Program-made: the position numbers and the translations under genes | The notes under the pieces: model-generated | The model's database searches: none | What the model saw: only the letters and a program-made list of their open reading frames with translations | Told to the model about the DNA's origin: nothing | Shown: positions 18,449 through 27,089 of the stretch, in pieces | How the letters are laid out: each line of letters opens with the position of its first letter | Position numbering within the stretch: the first letter of the stretch is position 1 | Assembly (NCBI RefSeq): GCF_003474385.1 | Contig: NZ_QUCY01000012.1 | Location: 20,295 to 84,294 of the forward strand | Length of the DNA: 64,000 bases | From: Senegalimassilia sp003474385 | GTDB taxonomy: Bacteria > Actinomycetota > Coriobacteriia > Coriobacteriales > Eggerthellaceae | Direction of reading: 5' to 3'

Positions 18449-18787
18449 AGGAGCCTCCTTGGTCTCGCTTTACATGTTTTTCATTATAAATGATAAAGCT
18501 TCCTATTAGTGTTAGCTTATCTTTCCTGCACCAACAACGGAAAGGACGGGATAACGAACATCGGAAGGCTGAAGCACCCAGAGACGACGAACGAAAAGCG
18601 AGGAGCCGAAAGCAACAAGAGACGCAGAGCGATCTGATGCAGCACGACCCCGGCCGCGCCGTCGACTGCACGCCGCAGAGCGCGCTTCATCCCTCCATAT
18701 CTTCGACTATACGCCGCCCAGCACCCCGATTGCGGCGCAAAAGCAAAGCGTTACCGACATGCTGCATACGCGAAAGCCCCTGACATG
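18449..18787. other. Intergenic region upstream of the rubredoxin fusion gene
   Basis: Contains a TATAAT -10 on the minus strand (18488-18483) for the downstream gene, without a clear -35, and an imperfect dyad (GATAAAGCT ... AGCTTATC, about 18492-18520) directly upstream of that -10, where a regulator could bind. The remainder up to the rpmE-side hairpin shows nothing I can support. Confidence 0.45.
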
Positions 18788-18817
18788 CAGGAAGGCCCGC
18801 TTTCGCGGGCCTTCCTG
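18788..18817. terminator. Terminator-like hairpin downstream of rpmE
   Basis: A 13-base perfect stem, CAGGAAGGCCCGC at 18788-18800 and its complement at 18805-18817, loop TTTC. The T-rich tail (GTTGCTTTTTG) is on the plus strand, whereas rpmE is read on the minus strand, so termination of rpmE by it is plausible but not typical. Confidence 0.55.
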
Positions 18818-18858
18818 TTGCTTTTTGTGCAGTGCTTTTTGTGCTTGGCGCTATGGTG

Positions 18859-19314
18859 CTATTCGGCAGCGGTCTCGGCAGCAGCCTCAACCTCGGCCTC
18901 TGCAGGAGCCTCGACGGCCTCGGCAGCGGCGGTAGCAGCCTCGATCTCGGCAGCCTTCTCAGCCTCGGCAGCAGCCTTCTTGGCGAACTCCTCGGCACGC
19001 TTTGCCTTAGCGGCGGCCTTAGCCTCGCGCTCGGCCTTCTTGGCGGCCTCGATCTCAGCGGCCTTAGCGGCGCGCTCGGCCTTCTTGGCAGCCTCGCGAG
19101 CAGCCACCTGCTCCTTAGCGGAACCGAACTTGTCGGCGAAGCGCTGGACGCGTCCGCCGGTGTCGACGAAGCGCTGCTGGCCGGTGTAGAACGGATGGCA
19201 CACGTTGCAGATGTCGACCTTCAGCTCGGACTTCGTCGAGCGGGTGGTGAAGGTGTTGCCGCAGCTGCACTTGACGGTGCACTCCACGTACTCCGGATGG
19301 ATTCCTTGTTTCAT
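18859..19314 (-). CDS. rpmE: 50S ribosomal protein L31 with long Ala/Glu/Lys-rich C-terminal extension
   Basis: The first 65 or so residues are a typical zinc-type L31: MKQGIHPEYVECTVKCSCGN, then DICNVCHPFYTGQQRFVDTGGRVQRF, with the metal-binding pairs C-x-C and C-x-x-C. L31 normally ends near 70-90 residues. Here about 80 more follow, made almost entirely of Ala, Glu and Lys and predicted to form a charged helix. The extension ends acidic. AAAAGGAG precedes the ATG. The gene stands alone between trigger factor and the rubredoxin fusion. Extensions occur on L31 in some Actinobacteria; the function of this one is unknown. Confidence 0.93.
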   Translation of the reverse strand: MKQGIHPEYVECTVKCSCGNTFTTRSTKSELKVDICNVCHPFYTGQQRFVDTGGRVQRFADKFGSAKEQVAAREAAKKAERAAKAAEIEAAKKAEREAKAAAKAKRAEEFAKKAAAEAEKAAEIEAATAAAEAVEAPAEAEVEAAAETAAE

Positions 19315-19388
19315 AGTCTGGTACTCCTTTTACCGTGCCTTGGTTTCCGACCAAGGCGGAAGACAAGCCTTTGCATTATAGCACGGAA

Positions 19389-19422
19389 AACGCCACGCAC
19401 GAAGACGTTCCCGCGTGGCGTT
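19389..19422 (-). terminator. Terminator after tig
   Basis: A 10-base stem, AACGCCACGC at 19389-19398 with its complement at 19413-19422. Read on the minus strand it is followed by TTTTCC (the last stem bases plus two). It lies about 105 bases past the trigger factor stop. Confidence 0.55.
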
Positions 19423-19528
19423 CACATGTTTTCCGCGAAAGGGGCTCCGAGAGAGAAATCCCCTGGCAGCGGCATAACACAGCCGCCAGCTCGGGCTTCC
19501 CCAACCCCGGCTGCGAGCGGCTTTTCGC

Positions 19529-20833
19529 CTACTCGGCCTTCTCGGCCTCGGGCTGCTCGTCGGAAATGGTGATGTCGGCGTGCTCGAGCAGCCAACGGTT
19601 TGCCTTCAGGCGGCCTGCGGTCTCGCGCAGGACGAACGCCTGTCCGTTGCCCTCCATCTGACGACGAGCCGTGGTGGGGTCGGCAGGGTTCATGGCGCGA
19701 CAAGCTGCCATGATGTCCTCGTCGTCGAGGGTCATCTTCTCGTGACGGAACAGCGCATCGAGCGCATAGCCCTGCACGAGCATCTGGCGTGCCTGGACCA
19801 TGAGCATCATGCTGAACTGCTGGATACCGCCCTGCATGGCCACGAACTCGTCGAACTGCAGGCCCTGCTGGGCAAGCGAACCCTTGACGTTTTGCATGAG
19901 CGTGTCGCGCATGGATTCGTATACCTCGTCAGCAATCGTGCCCTCGAAGCGACGAGCCAGCTCATCGGCCACCATGGACAGCTGCATTTCGCGATACTGC
20001 GCCTGCTGCTGGGCAAGCAGGGCTTCGCGGATGGAAGCACGCAGCGCAGCGGCATCGGGCAGCATCGGAATGTTCTGCTTGACCCACTCGTCGGTAAGCT
20101 CGGGGACCTTCTTGCACTGGCACTCCAGGACGGTGACGGTGCAGTCGATGGGGTCGGCTCCCTCCTCGGCGCCAGGGATATCGAAGCTGAAGGACTTGGT
20201 GTCGCCTTCGGCCATGCCAAGCAGGTTCTTCTCGAAGCCCTCGGGCAACAGGTTCATGCCCATGATGTAGGTACGGCCATCGGTGGACAGGTTCTTGTTG
20301 GCCTTGCCGCCCTGCGTAGCCTCGACCTTGATACGCGCGGCGTCGTTTTCGCCGAGCGGATGGGAATCGCAACGCACATACGTGGCATAGCTCTCGAGCA
20401 CCTGGCGCAGTTGCTCGTCGACCATGGCCTCGTCAAAGCGCAGCGCCGGCACGGTGACGGAAACCGGCTCGTAGCTGGTCAGCTCGTAATCGGGCTTGGG
20501 CGTGACGATCAGTTGAAACTCGAACGGCTCGCCGCGCTTGATCATCTGGTTGATAACCGGCTTGGGCGGAAACGCCGGGCACAGATTGCGCTTGTCGACG
20601 GCGAACGGCACAAGGTAATCGACGGCGAGCTGCTGCGAGACCGCATCGAGGTTCACGATGCCCAGCTCTTCCTCGGCGACCTGCGCAGGCGTCTGGGTCG
20701 GACCGACCTGCAGGCCCATGTTCGCCAGGAACGAGTGATGGGCGACGTTGAACGCCTGGGCGACCTCCGCCGTGGCGGCAACGGCGGTCAGATCGATGGT
20801 GCCGTCGGGATTCTTCTTTTCGGTAACCTTCAT
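19529..20833 (-). CDS. tig: Trigger factor (ribosome-associated chaperone/PPIase)
   Basis: Trigger factor binds near the exit tunnel of the ribosome and shields nascent chains. From the ATG at 20833 (MKVTEKKNPDGTID), preceded by AAGGGGA, it is 434 aa, the usual length. The N-terminal ribosome-binding domain is followed by an FKBP-like PPIase domain (about 155-245, including GFEKNLLGMAEGDTKSFSF) and a helical C-terminal arm domain rich in Gln and Met. A 19-codon longer frame exists upstream but lacks a ribosome site. The ribosome-binding loop is divergent, as often in this phylum. Acidic end EKAE. Confidence 0.92.
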   Translation of the reverse strand: MKVTEKKNPDGTIDLTAVAATAEVAQAFNVAHHSFLANMGLQVGPTQTPAQVAEEELGIVNLDAVSQQLAVDYLVPFAVDKRNLCPAFPPKPVINQMIKRGEPFEFQLIVTPKPDYELTSYEPVSVTVPALRFDEAMVDEQLRQVLESYATYVRCDSHPLGENDAARIKVEATQGGKANKNLSTDGRTYIMGMNLLPEGFEKNLLGMAEGDTKSFSFDIPGAEEGADPIDCTVTVLECQCKKVPELTDEWVKQNIPMLPDAAALRASIREALLAQQQAQYREMQLSMVADELARRFEGTIADEVYESMRDTLMQNVKGSLAQQGLQFDEFVAMQGGIQQFSMMLMVQARQMLVQGYALDALFRHEKMTLDDEDIMAACRAMNPADPTTARRQMEGNGQAFVLRETAGRLKANRWLLEHADITISDEQPEAEKAE

Positions 20834-21046
20834 TGGGTGTCCCCTTCTTGTTTGAAACAAAGCGGTACGGCCTATTTTAACGCAAATCACGCAGACGCAA
20901 TGGACGGCTCATGCGGGAGACGGAAAGACGCAGGAGCGCCACCGGGGCCCCCTCCATTGCAGCAAAACCCTTCTGCCTTTCGGCTTCTTCCAGCAGCCCC
21001 GCGCAAGCCCCGCATGATCGGATAGCGAAATCGGCTGCGGCGGGCC

Positions 21047-24000
21047 TTACTCGTTGGACTTCAGGCTTTCCACCATGTCGATGCGGCGCAGCTTGCCGCG
21101 CATGGCAAAGGCCACGATGCCCGAGAACACCATGGTGAGCGCGAACGCGATGGCGAAGCTTGCCGCGTGGATGTCGCGGCCGAACATGACCTGATCGACC
21201 TCTGCGGTGGTGATGACGAACCCTTCCATGAATACGCCGAGCACCAGGCCGATCGCGGCACCGATCACCGACAGCAGGATGGTTTCGCGGAAGATGTAGG
21301 CATCCACCTCGCGCGACGTGAAGCCGAGTACCTTGAGCGTGGCGATCTCCCGCGCGCGTTCGGTGATGTTGATGTTGGTGAGGTTGTACAGCACCACGAA
21401 CGCCAGCAGCGCCGCTGCGACCACGAGCACCACCACCACGCTATCGACCGTCTTGAGCATGGTGCGATAGCTGTCGATGGTCTCGTCGCTATAGGTAACG
21501 GTTTTCACTCCATCCATGGCAAGCAGCTGATCGGAGAACGCGTCGCGATCGACGCCTTCCCCAAGGTCCGCATAGACGGTAGCGAACTCAGCCGGCTGAC
21601 CCATGGCCTGCTCGTATACGTCGGCGGTGACATAGGCGTACTGCGACACGTAGTTCTCCATGACGCCGGCGACGGTCACTGCATGCCCATCCCCCACCAA
21701 GTTGCCGATGCCATCCTCGTCGTAGAGCGTCAGGGTGTCGCCGACGGAAACCCTCAGCTGGCTGGCAAGCTTCTCGCTGATGATGGCGCCGCCGCTATCG
21801 AGCGTGAGCGGCCGACCACCTGCGCGTTCGCGCATCTGCACGAAACGCTGCAGCTGTTGAGGGTCTTGGGAGCAGACCAGCTCCAGGCGATGCTCTGCCC
21901 CACCCTCGGAGGCTCGGGCGATCTTGTTCTCAGTGGAAACCCAAGTGAACTCCTGGCCATCCGAGCTGACCGCATCCGACACCGCATCCTTAGCCGTCTG
22001 GTCGGCTTCGTCGGCATCCATGCGCACGATGGTGTTGAAGCTATACACTTCGCCGTATTGCTTATCGATGATGTCGTTGATGGCGTTTTGCAGCCCCAGG
22101 CCTGTGAGCAGCAGCGCGGTGCAGCCCGCGATGCCGATGATAGCCATGAAGAAGCGGCGCTTGTAGCGGAACAGGTTTCGCGCCGTGACCTTCCAGCTGA
22201 ACGTCATCCGGCTCCACAGCGGGCGGATGCGCTCGAGCAAGATGCGCTTGCCGGCCTTCGGCGCACGCGGCAGCATCAAAGAAGCCGGGCGCTCGTGCAG
22301 GGTGGCAGCCGCCGCGAACCATGTTGCGGCCACGGTGATGCCCACGCCCAAGCCGGCGGCGCTTGCGGCAACGCCCGGGTTCACGGGAGTGGGCATGCAA
22401 GGCACCATGTACATGATGGAATACGCGTTCATGATGAACCACGGCAGAAACTGGGAAAGCAACGCGATGCCCACGGCCGCGCCCACGCTCGACGCCACCA
22501 CCGCATAGATGAGGTACTTCGACGTGATGCGCGCATTGGAATAACCCAGCGCCTTGTACGTGCCGATGAGCACGCGCTCCTCCTCCACCATGCGGGTCAT
22601 GGTGGTAAGCGACACCAACGCGGCAACCAGGAAGAACATGAGCGGGAACACTGCGGCGATCTGGTCCATGCGTCCCGCATCGCTGCGGAAGCTCTCCGCC
22701 CCCAGGTTCTTCGAGCGATCGAGCACGTACACGCTGGCGTCCTTATCGGCGATGGCATCGATCTCGGCCTGCGCATCCGCCAGCTGCCGCTCGGCGTCGG
22801 CGAAGCGCTGCTGCGCCTCGGCACGCTTCCCATCAAGCTCGGATTGCCCGCTTCGCTGCTCGGCCAAGCCGCTTTCGTACTCGGCACGACCCTGTTCGTA
22901 GCTTTGCTGCCCGGCGGCATATTGCGCACGACCGGATGTCAGACGGGCCGCGGCGTCATCAAGCTGGGATTGCGCGCTATCAAGCTGAGCCTGCGCCGCG
23001 GAAAGCTGCGACGCGGCCTGTTCTCGCTGCGCATCGAGCTCGGCCCGACCTGCGGCCAGCTGATCGGGTGCGCCGGCGGTTTGGGCATCGATTTGAGCGA
23101 TTGCGGCCTCCAGCCGCGCCGCCACATCGGCAAGCTGAGCCGCGCGCGCCTGCTCGAGCTGCGCCTCGAGCAGGCTGCGTTGCGCCATGGCCTGGTCGTA
23201 CTCCGCTTGTGCGGCATCGAGCTGAGCCTGGGCCTGCGCTATGGCCGACTGAGCCTGTTCGCGTTGCTCGGCAAGCTGAGCCGTGCCGCTGTCATGCTGC
23301 GCCCGGCCGCTGGCAAGCTCCGACTCGCCCTGGGCAAGCTGAGCCTGGCTGCTGGAGAGCTGCGCCGCCGCGGAGGAAAGCTGAGCCGCAGCGTTATCAA
23401 GCTGGGCGCTCGCATCGTCAAGCTGCGCTTGGGCATCGTCCATCTGCGCGACGGCGTCTGCCTTCTCGCGCTCGAACTCCGCACGCTTATCGTCAAGCTC
23501 TGCCTGAGCATCACGCTGTAGCTGCTCGACGCGCGATGCAGACAACCGCGGGGAAAGGTCGTTCAACCGCTGCGCCACCGCGTCGACGCGCTCCTGATAG
23601 GCGCTATCGGGCCATGCCTCGCCAGCCGCCCCGTCGACGGTGAGGAACGCTTCCGTATAAGGATAATCGGCCGCAAACGCCCCTTCGGACACGAACACGA
23701 AGGACGAAAGCTCTCCCGAGCCAAGCGAGGTGGCGCCGGTATTGGTAGTGCACGTGTAATACGAGGACCGCACGAAACCCGCGACGGTAAAGGTACGGGT
23801 GGTGAACACGCCATCCAGGTCTTGCGTGCCCTCAAGCAGCTCGACGGTATCGCCGATATGAACCGGGGACGTCCACACGTTGTCAACGGAAAGCAGGCAC
23901 TCGTCATCCGATTCCGGCCAGCTGCCCTCCACCAAGATGGGCCGGTTCACGTAGTCGTCATCGTCCGATCGCACATGCATGCCATCGTCGCAACTGCTCG

Positions 24001-24343
24001 CTTTCGCAGCATCAACGTCAAGCGAATGGTAGCGCAGCGTGTACTGCACGCCTGCCAGCTGAGATACGGCATCCGCCTCGTAGGCGGGCATGACGCCCGA
24101 TACGCCTTCGACGCCGCGCAGCATATCGACCTGCTCATCGGACATCCCGAGCGATGACACCACGCGAAGGTCGCACAGCTCGGTTGCGTCATAATACTCG
24201 TCCCCTGCCAAGCGCATATCGGGACCGGTCATGCGCAAGCCGGCATAGAAGCCGCAACCGAGCGCCGCCATCACGGCAATGGCCAAGAACCTTCCCCACG
24301 AATGCGTGATGGAGCGCAGGACTTCTTTACGAAAGGCTCCCAT
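21047..24343 (-). CDS. FtsX-like ABC transporter permease with large extracytoplasmic coiled coil
   Basis: A 1098-aa permease of the MacB/FtsX type. One membrane helix near the N-terminus (about 17-38) is followed by an extracytoplasmic domain, then a long Ala/Gln/Leu-rich heptad region (about 270-540; AQLDDASAQLDNAAAQL and many similar units), then two blocks of three to four helices separated by a second extracytoplasmic domain. FtsX-type motifs include ALGYSNARITSKYL and LKVLGFTSREVDAYIF. The ATG at 24343 has GGAG 8 bases upstream; a GTG three codons earlier is less likely. It overlaps the operon end of the ATPase gene. Substrate unknown. Confidence 0.88.
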   Translation of the reverse strand: MGAFRKEVLRSITHSWGRFLAIAVMAALGCGFYAGLRMTGPDMRLAGDEYYDATELCDLRVVSSLGMSDEQVDMLRGVEGVSGVMPAYEADAVSQLAGVQYTLRYHSLDVDAAKASSCDDGMHVRSDDDDYVNRPILVEGSWPESDDECLLSVDNVWTSPVHIGDTVELLEGTQDLDGVFTTRTFTVAGFVRSSYYTCTTNTGATSLGSGELSSFVFVSEGAFAADYPYTEAFLTVDGAAGEAWPDSAYQERVDAVAQRLNDLSPRLSASRVEQLQRDAQAELDDKRAEFEREKADAVAQMDDAQAQLDDASAQLDNAAAQLSSAAAQLSSSQAQLAQGESELASGRAQHDSGTAQLAEQREQAQSAIAQAQAQLDAAQAEYDQAMAQRSLLEAQLEQARAAQLADVAARLEAAIAQIDAQTAGAPDQLAAGRAELDAQREQAASQLSAAQAQLDSAQSQLDDAAARLTSGRAQYAAGQQSYEQGRAEYESGLAEQRSGQSELDGKRAEAQQRFADAERQLADAQAEIDAIADKDASVYVLDRSKNLGAESFRSDAGRMDQIAAVFPLMFFLVAALVSLTTMTRMVEEERVLIGTYKALGYSNARITSKYLIYAVVASSVGAAVGIALLSQFLPWFIMNAYSIMYMVPCMPTPVNPGVAASAAGLGVGITVAATWFAAAATLHERPASLMLPRAPKAGKRILLERIRPLWSRMTFSWKVTARNLFRYKRRFFMAIIGIAGCTALLLTGLGLQNAINDIIDKQYGEVYSFNTIVRMDADEADQTAKDAVSDAVSSDGQEFTWVSTENKIARASEGGAEHRLELVCSQDPQQLQRFVQMRERAGGRPLTLDSGGAIISEKLASQLRVSVGDTLTLYDEDGIGNLVGDGHAVTVAGVMENYVSQYAYVTADVYEQAMGQPAEFATVYADLGEGVDRDAFSDQLLAMDGVKTVTYSDETIDSYRTMLKTVDSVVVVLVVAAALLAFVVLYNLTNINITERAREIATLKVLGFTSREVDAYIFRETILLSVIGAAIGLVLGVFMEGFVITTAEVDQVMFGRDIHAASFAIAFALTMVFSGIVAFAMRGKLRRIDMVESLKSNE

Positions 24344-24345
24344 GT

Positions 24346-25047
24346 CTACCACTCCAAATCAGCGGCGTTGCCAGGATGGGGGTTGATATAGCAGCTGGCT
24401 ACTCGGCCTTCGCGCACATGGATGACGCGATCGGCGATGTCGGCGAAAGCGGAGTTGTGGGTGATGAGCACCACCGTCTTGCCGGTAGTGCGGCACGTGT
24501 CCTGCAGAAGCTTCAGGATAGCCTTGCCGGTTTTGTAATCCAAGGCGCCGGTAGGCTCGTCGCACAACAGCAACTTAGGGTTCTTGGCAAGCGCTCGGGC
24601 AATGGCCACGCGCTGTTGCTCGCCGCCGGAAAGTTGCGCAGGGAAGTTGTCCATGCGATGCGCAAGGCCCACCTGCGCAAGCACCTGCGCCGCATCAAGC
24701 GGATGCGGGCATATCTGGCTGGCAAGCTCGACGTTCTCGAGCGCCGTAAGGTTCTGAACCAGGTTGTAGAACTGGAACACGAAGCCGATGTCCAGACGGC
24801 GGTACTGCGTGAGCTGACGTTCGGTGAATCGGCTGATCTCGCGCCCATCAAGCGTGATGGTGCCGGACGTGCATGAGTCCATGCCGCCAAGCATATTCAA
24901 AAGCGTGGTCTTGCCGGCACCCGAAGGACCCACCACCACCACGAACTCACCAGCTTCGGCGGAAAAGGTCATGCCATCGGCAGCGGCAACCTCCACCTCG
25001 CCCATCTTGTACACCTTACGAACATCGTTGAATTCCACGAACGCCAT
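24346..25047 (-). CDS. ABC transporter ATP-binding protein (LolD/MacB family)
   Basis: A 233-aa ATPase subunit with Walker A GPSGAGKTTLLNML, signature LSGGEQQRVAIARAL and Walker B LLLCDEPTGALD, plus an H-loop in LITHNSAFADIADRVIH. The subfamily is the one that drives MacB/FtsX-type mechanotransmission permeases, and the permease gene follows directly, so the two form one transporter. The gene is preceded by a weak ribosome site and lies just beyond the rplW terminator, so it probably has its own promoter in the preceding gap, though none was identified. Cargo could be lipids, peptides or antibiotics; the sequence does not say. Confidence 0.93.
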   Translation of the reverse strand: MAFVEFNDVRKVYKMGEVEVAAADGMTFSAEAGEFVVVVGPSGAGKTTLLNMLGGMDSCTSGTITLDGREISRFTERQLTQYRRLDIGFVFQFYNLVQNLTALENVELASQICPHPLDAAQVLAQVGLAHRMDNFPAQLSGGEQQRVAIARALAKNPKLLLCDEPTGALDYKTGKAILKLLQDTCRTTGKTVVLITHNSAFADIADRVIHVREGRVASCYINPHPGNAADLEW

Positions 25048-25094
25048 GTCCCCACCTTGCTCTTCGGGTGCTTTCCTTCACCTGATTATACAAA

Positions 25095-25126
25095 AGAGCG
25101 CCCCGGCATATGTGCCGGGGCGCTCT
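25095..25126 (-). terminator. Strong terminator after rplW (end of the S10-group operon here)
   Basis: A 14-base perfect stem, AGAGCGCCCCGGCA at 25095-25108 and its complement at 25113-25126, 4-base loop. On the minus strand it is followed by TTTTGTATAAT. It sits 37 bases past rplW, so the ribosomal operon ends here rather than continuing to rplB. Confidence 0.92.
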
Positions 25127-25162
25127 AAGCGGTTCAAGCGTTAGCTTGGTGTAACGTCAACC

Positions 25163-25450
25163 TTAGTTGGCGCCGAACAGCTCGATGGTATCGCCTTCCT
25201 TCAGCGTCACCATGGCCTTCTTCCACGTACGGGTCTGACCGACCTGATAACGCACGCGCTTGGGCTTCGGCTTGACGTTCAGGGTGTTCACCTTGACCAC
25301 GGAGACGTTGAAGATAGCCTCGATGGCCTGGCGGATCTCAACCTTGTTGGAGTCCTTGGCCACCTCGAAGGTGTACACGTTGTTCTCCATCTGGTCGTAG
25401 CTGTGCTCCGTCACGATAGGACGGATGATGACCTCGCGGGGATCCTTCAT
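25163..25450 (-). CDS. rplW: 50S ribosomal protein L23
   Basis: L23 lies at the peptide exit tunnel and docks trigger factor and SRP. The 95-aa protein is complete: REVIIRPIVTEHSYDQME at the start, the conserved IRQAIEAIFNVSVVKVNTL helix-loop and KPKRVRY toward the end. The start codon overlaps the rplD stop by one base (TAATG), suggesting coupling. It is the last gene of the operon, followed by a terminator; in most bacteria rplB follows. Confidence 0.97.
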   Translation of the reverse strand: MKDPREVIIRPIVTEHSYDQMENNVYTFEVAKDSNKVEIRQAIEAIFNVSVVKVNTLNVKPKPKRVRYQVGQTRTWKKAMVTLKEGDTIELFGAN

Positions 25451-26076
25451 TATGCGAGCACCTCCTCGATGCGCTTCAGGGCCTCAGCGGTGAACACCAG
25501 CTGCTTATTGTCGAGCAGCTCGTAGGTGTTGGCCTCGGCGACGGGCAGGATGTTGACCTTCTCCAGGTTGCGGAAGGACAGCCACGTGGTGACGTCGTCG
25601 TTGCCGATGACCAGCGTGGTGCGCTGGCCCTCGAAGCCCATGGCCTTGATGAACGCCTTGGCGTCCTTGGTGCAAGGCTTCTCGAACTTGAACTCGTCGA
25701 CAACGGTGAACTGACCGTCAGCCACCTTGGCGGACAGAGCGGAGCGCATGGCCAGCTTGACTTCCTTGTTGTTCACGCGGAAGGCGTAGCTGCGCGGATG
25801 CGGACCGAACACGGTACCGCCGCCAGCCCACTGAGGGGAGCGGATGGAGCCCTGGCGGGCACGGCCGGTGCCCTTCTGGCGCCACGGCTTCTTGCCGCCG
25901 CCGCGGACCTGGCCGCGGGTGAGGGTGTTGCTGGTGCCGGCACGCCAAGACGCACGCTGAGCGCGCACAACCTGGTGCATGACGGGCACGTTCGGCTCGA
26001 TGCCGAACACGGAAGCGGAAAGCTCGGCGTCGCCGGCCTTCTTACCGCTTGCGTCCTTGATCTCGATAGTCGTCAT
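25450..26076 (-). CDS. rplD: 50S ribosomal protein L4
   Basis: L4 binds 23S rRNA and reaches into the exit tunnel through a long loop. The 208-aa protein has the conserved loop RAQRASWRAGTSNTLTRGQV-like segment followed by GGGKKPWRQKGTGRARQGS and GGGTVFGPHPRSY. In E. coli L4 also represses its own operon by binding the S10 leader; no such leader was tested here. It lies between rplC and rplW. Confidence 0.98.
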   Translation of the reverse strand: MTTIEIKDASGKKAGDAELSASVFGIEPNVPVMHQVVRAQRASWRAGTSNTLTRGQVRGGGKKPWRQKGTGRARQGSIRSPQWAGGGTVFGPHPRSYAFRVNNKEVKLAMRSALSAKVADGQFTVVDEFKFEKPCTKDAKAFIKAMGFEGQRTTLVIGNDDVTTWLSFRNLEKVNILPVAEANTYELLDNKQLVFTAEALKRIEEVLA

Positions 26077-26107
26077 GGTAGTGAAAACTCCTTATAGATA
26101 GTCCAGG

Positions 26108-26728
26108 TTACGCCATGCGCACGCGCACGATGCCGTTCTTGCCGCCGGGGATGGCGCCCTTGACCAGGATCAGGTTCTGCTCCTCGTCGACGCGCATCAC
26201 GGTCAGGTTCTTGACGGTGACGGTGTCGCAGCCCATGTGACCAGGCAGGCGCATGCCCTTGAGCACGCGGGAAGGCGTGGCGCACATGCCCACCGAACCG
26301 GGAGCGCGGTGGAAGTGAGCACCATGGCCGCCCGGACCACCGGCGAAGCCGTAACGCTTCATGACGCCGGCGAAGCCCTTACCCTTGGAGGTACCGGTGA
26401 CGTCGACCTTCTTGACCTCGGCGAACGCCGCCACGGTCTGCTGGTCGCCGGCCTTGTACTCGGCGGCGTCCTCGACGCGCACCTCGCGCAGGTAGCGGGT
26501 AGGCTCGATGCCCTGCTTGGCGAAATGGCCGCCCATGGGCTTGTTGACCTTCTTGGCCTTGATCTCGCCGAAGCCCAGCTGCACGGCCTCGTAGCCGTCG
26601 GTGGCCTTCGTCTTGACCTGGCACACCGTGTTCGGCTCAGCCTGGATCACGGTCACGGGGATGAGCTTGTCCTCCTCGTTGAAGATCTGGGTCATACCGA
26701 TCTTCTTACCAAAAATAGCGTTAATCAT
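26108..26728 (-). CDS. rplC: 50S ribosomal protein L3
   Basis: L3 is an early-assembly protein near the peptidyl transferase centre. The chosen start is the ATG at 26728 (MINAIFGKKIGMTQIF), 11 bases after AAGGGG; a GTG four codons earlier overlaps that ribosome site and is rejected. The 206-aa product includes GFAGVMKRYGFAGGPGGHGA and HRAPGSVGMCATPSRV, the core L3 loop. It is located after rpsJ as in the canonical S10 operon. Confidence 0.97.
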   Translation of the reverse strand: MINAIFGKKIGMTQIFNEEDKLIPVTVIQAEPNTVCQVKTKATDGYEAVQLGFGEIKAKKVNKPMGGHFAKQGIEPTRYLREVRVEDAAEYKAGDQQTVAAFAEVKKVDVTGTSKGKGFAGVMKRYGFAGGPGGHGAHFHRAPGSVGMCATPSRVLKGMRLPGHMGCDTVTVKNLTVMRVDEEQNLILVKGAIPGGKNGIVRVRMA

Positions 26729-26743
26729 GCTAATTGACACCCC

Positions 26744-27058
26744 TTACAGCTTGATCTCGATGTCGACGCCGGCAGGGAGGTCCAGACGCATCAGGGAATC
26801 CACCGTGTTGGGGGTGGGCTCCAGGATGTCGATCAGGCGCTTATGGGTGCGCATCTCGAACTGCTCGCGCGAATCCTTGTCCACATGGGGGCCCTTGACG
26901 ACGGTGAACAGGTTGCGCTCCGTCGGCAGCGGGATGGGACCGGACACCTTGGCACCCGTCTTCTGAGCGGTATCGACGATGAGCTTCGTGGACTGGTCCA
27001 CGATCTCATGATCGTATCCCTTGAGGCGGATGCGAATCTTCTGATTAGCCACTTTCAT
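26744..27058 (-). CDS. rpsJ: 30S ribosomal protein S10
   Basis: S10 (NusE) is part of the 30S head and of antitermination complexes. The 104-aa protein shows IRIRLKGYDHEIVDQS, VSGPIPLPTERNLFTV and THKRLIDILEP, all diagnostic. It lies 31 bases after fusA, taking the place where tuf is found in many str operons; tuf is absent here. Confidence 0.98.
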   Translation of the reverse strand: MKVANQKIRIRLKGYDHEIVDQSTKLIVDTAQKTGAKVSGPIPLPTERNLFTVVKGPHVDKDSREQFEMRTHKRLIDILEPTPNTVDSLMRLDLPAGVDIEIKL

Positions 27059-27089
27059 TTCCTCCGTTAAGCTTTCGGACGTTCAACGC

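Noticed and set aside
21167..23521. 784-codon plus-strand frame opposite the ABC permease
   Set aside because: Shadow of the repetitive coiled-coil coding sequence; the real gene has FtsX motifs and an ATPase partner on the minus strand.
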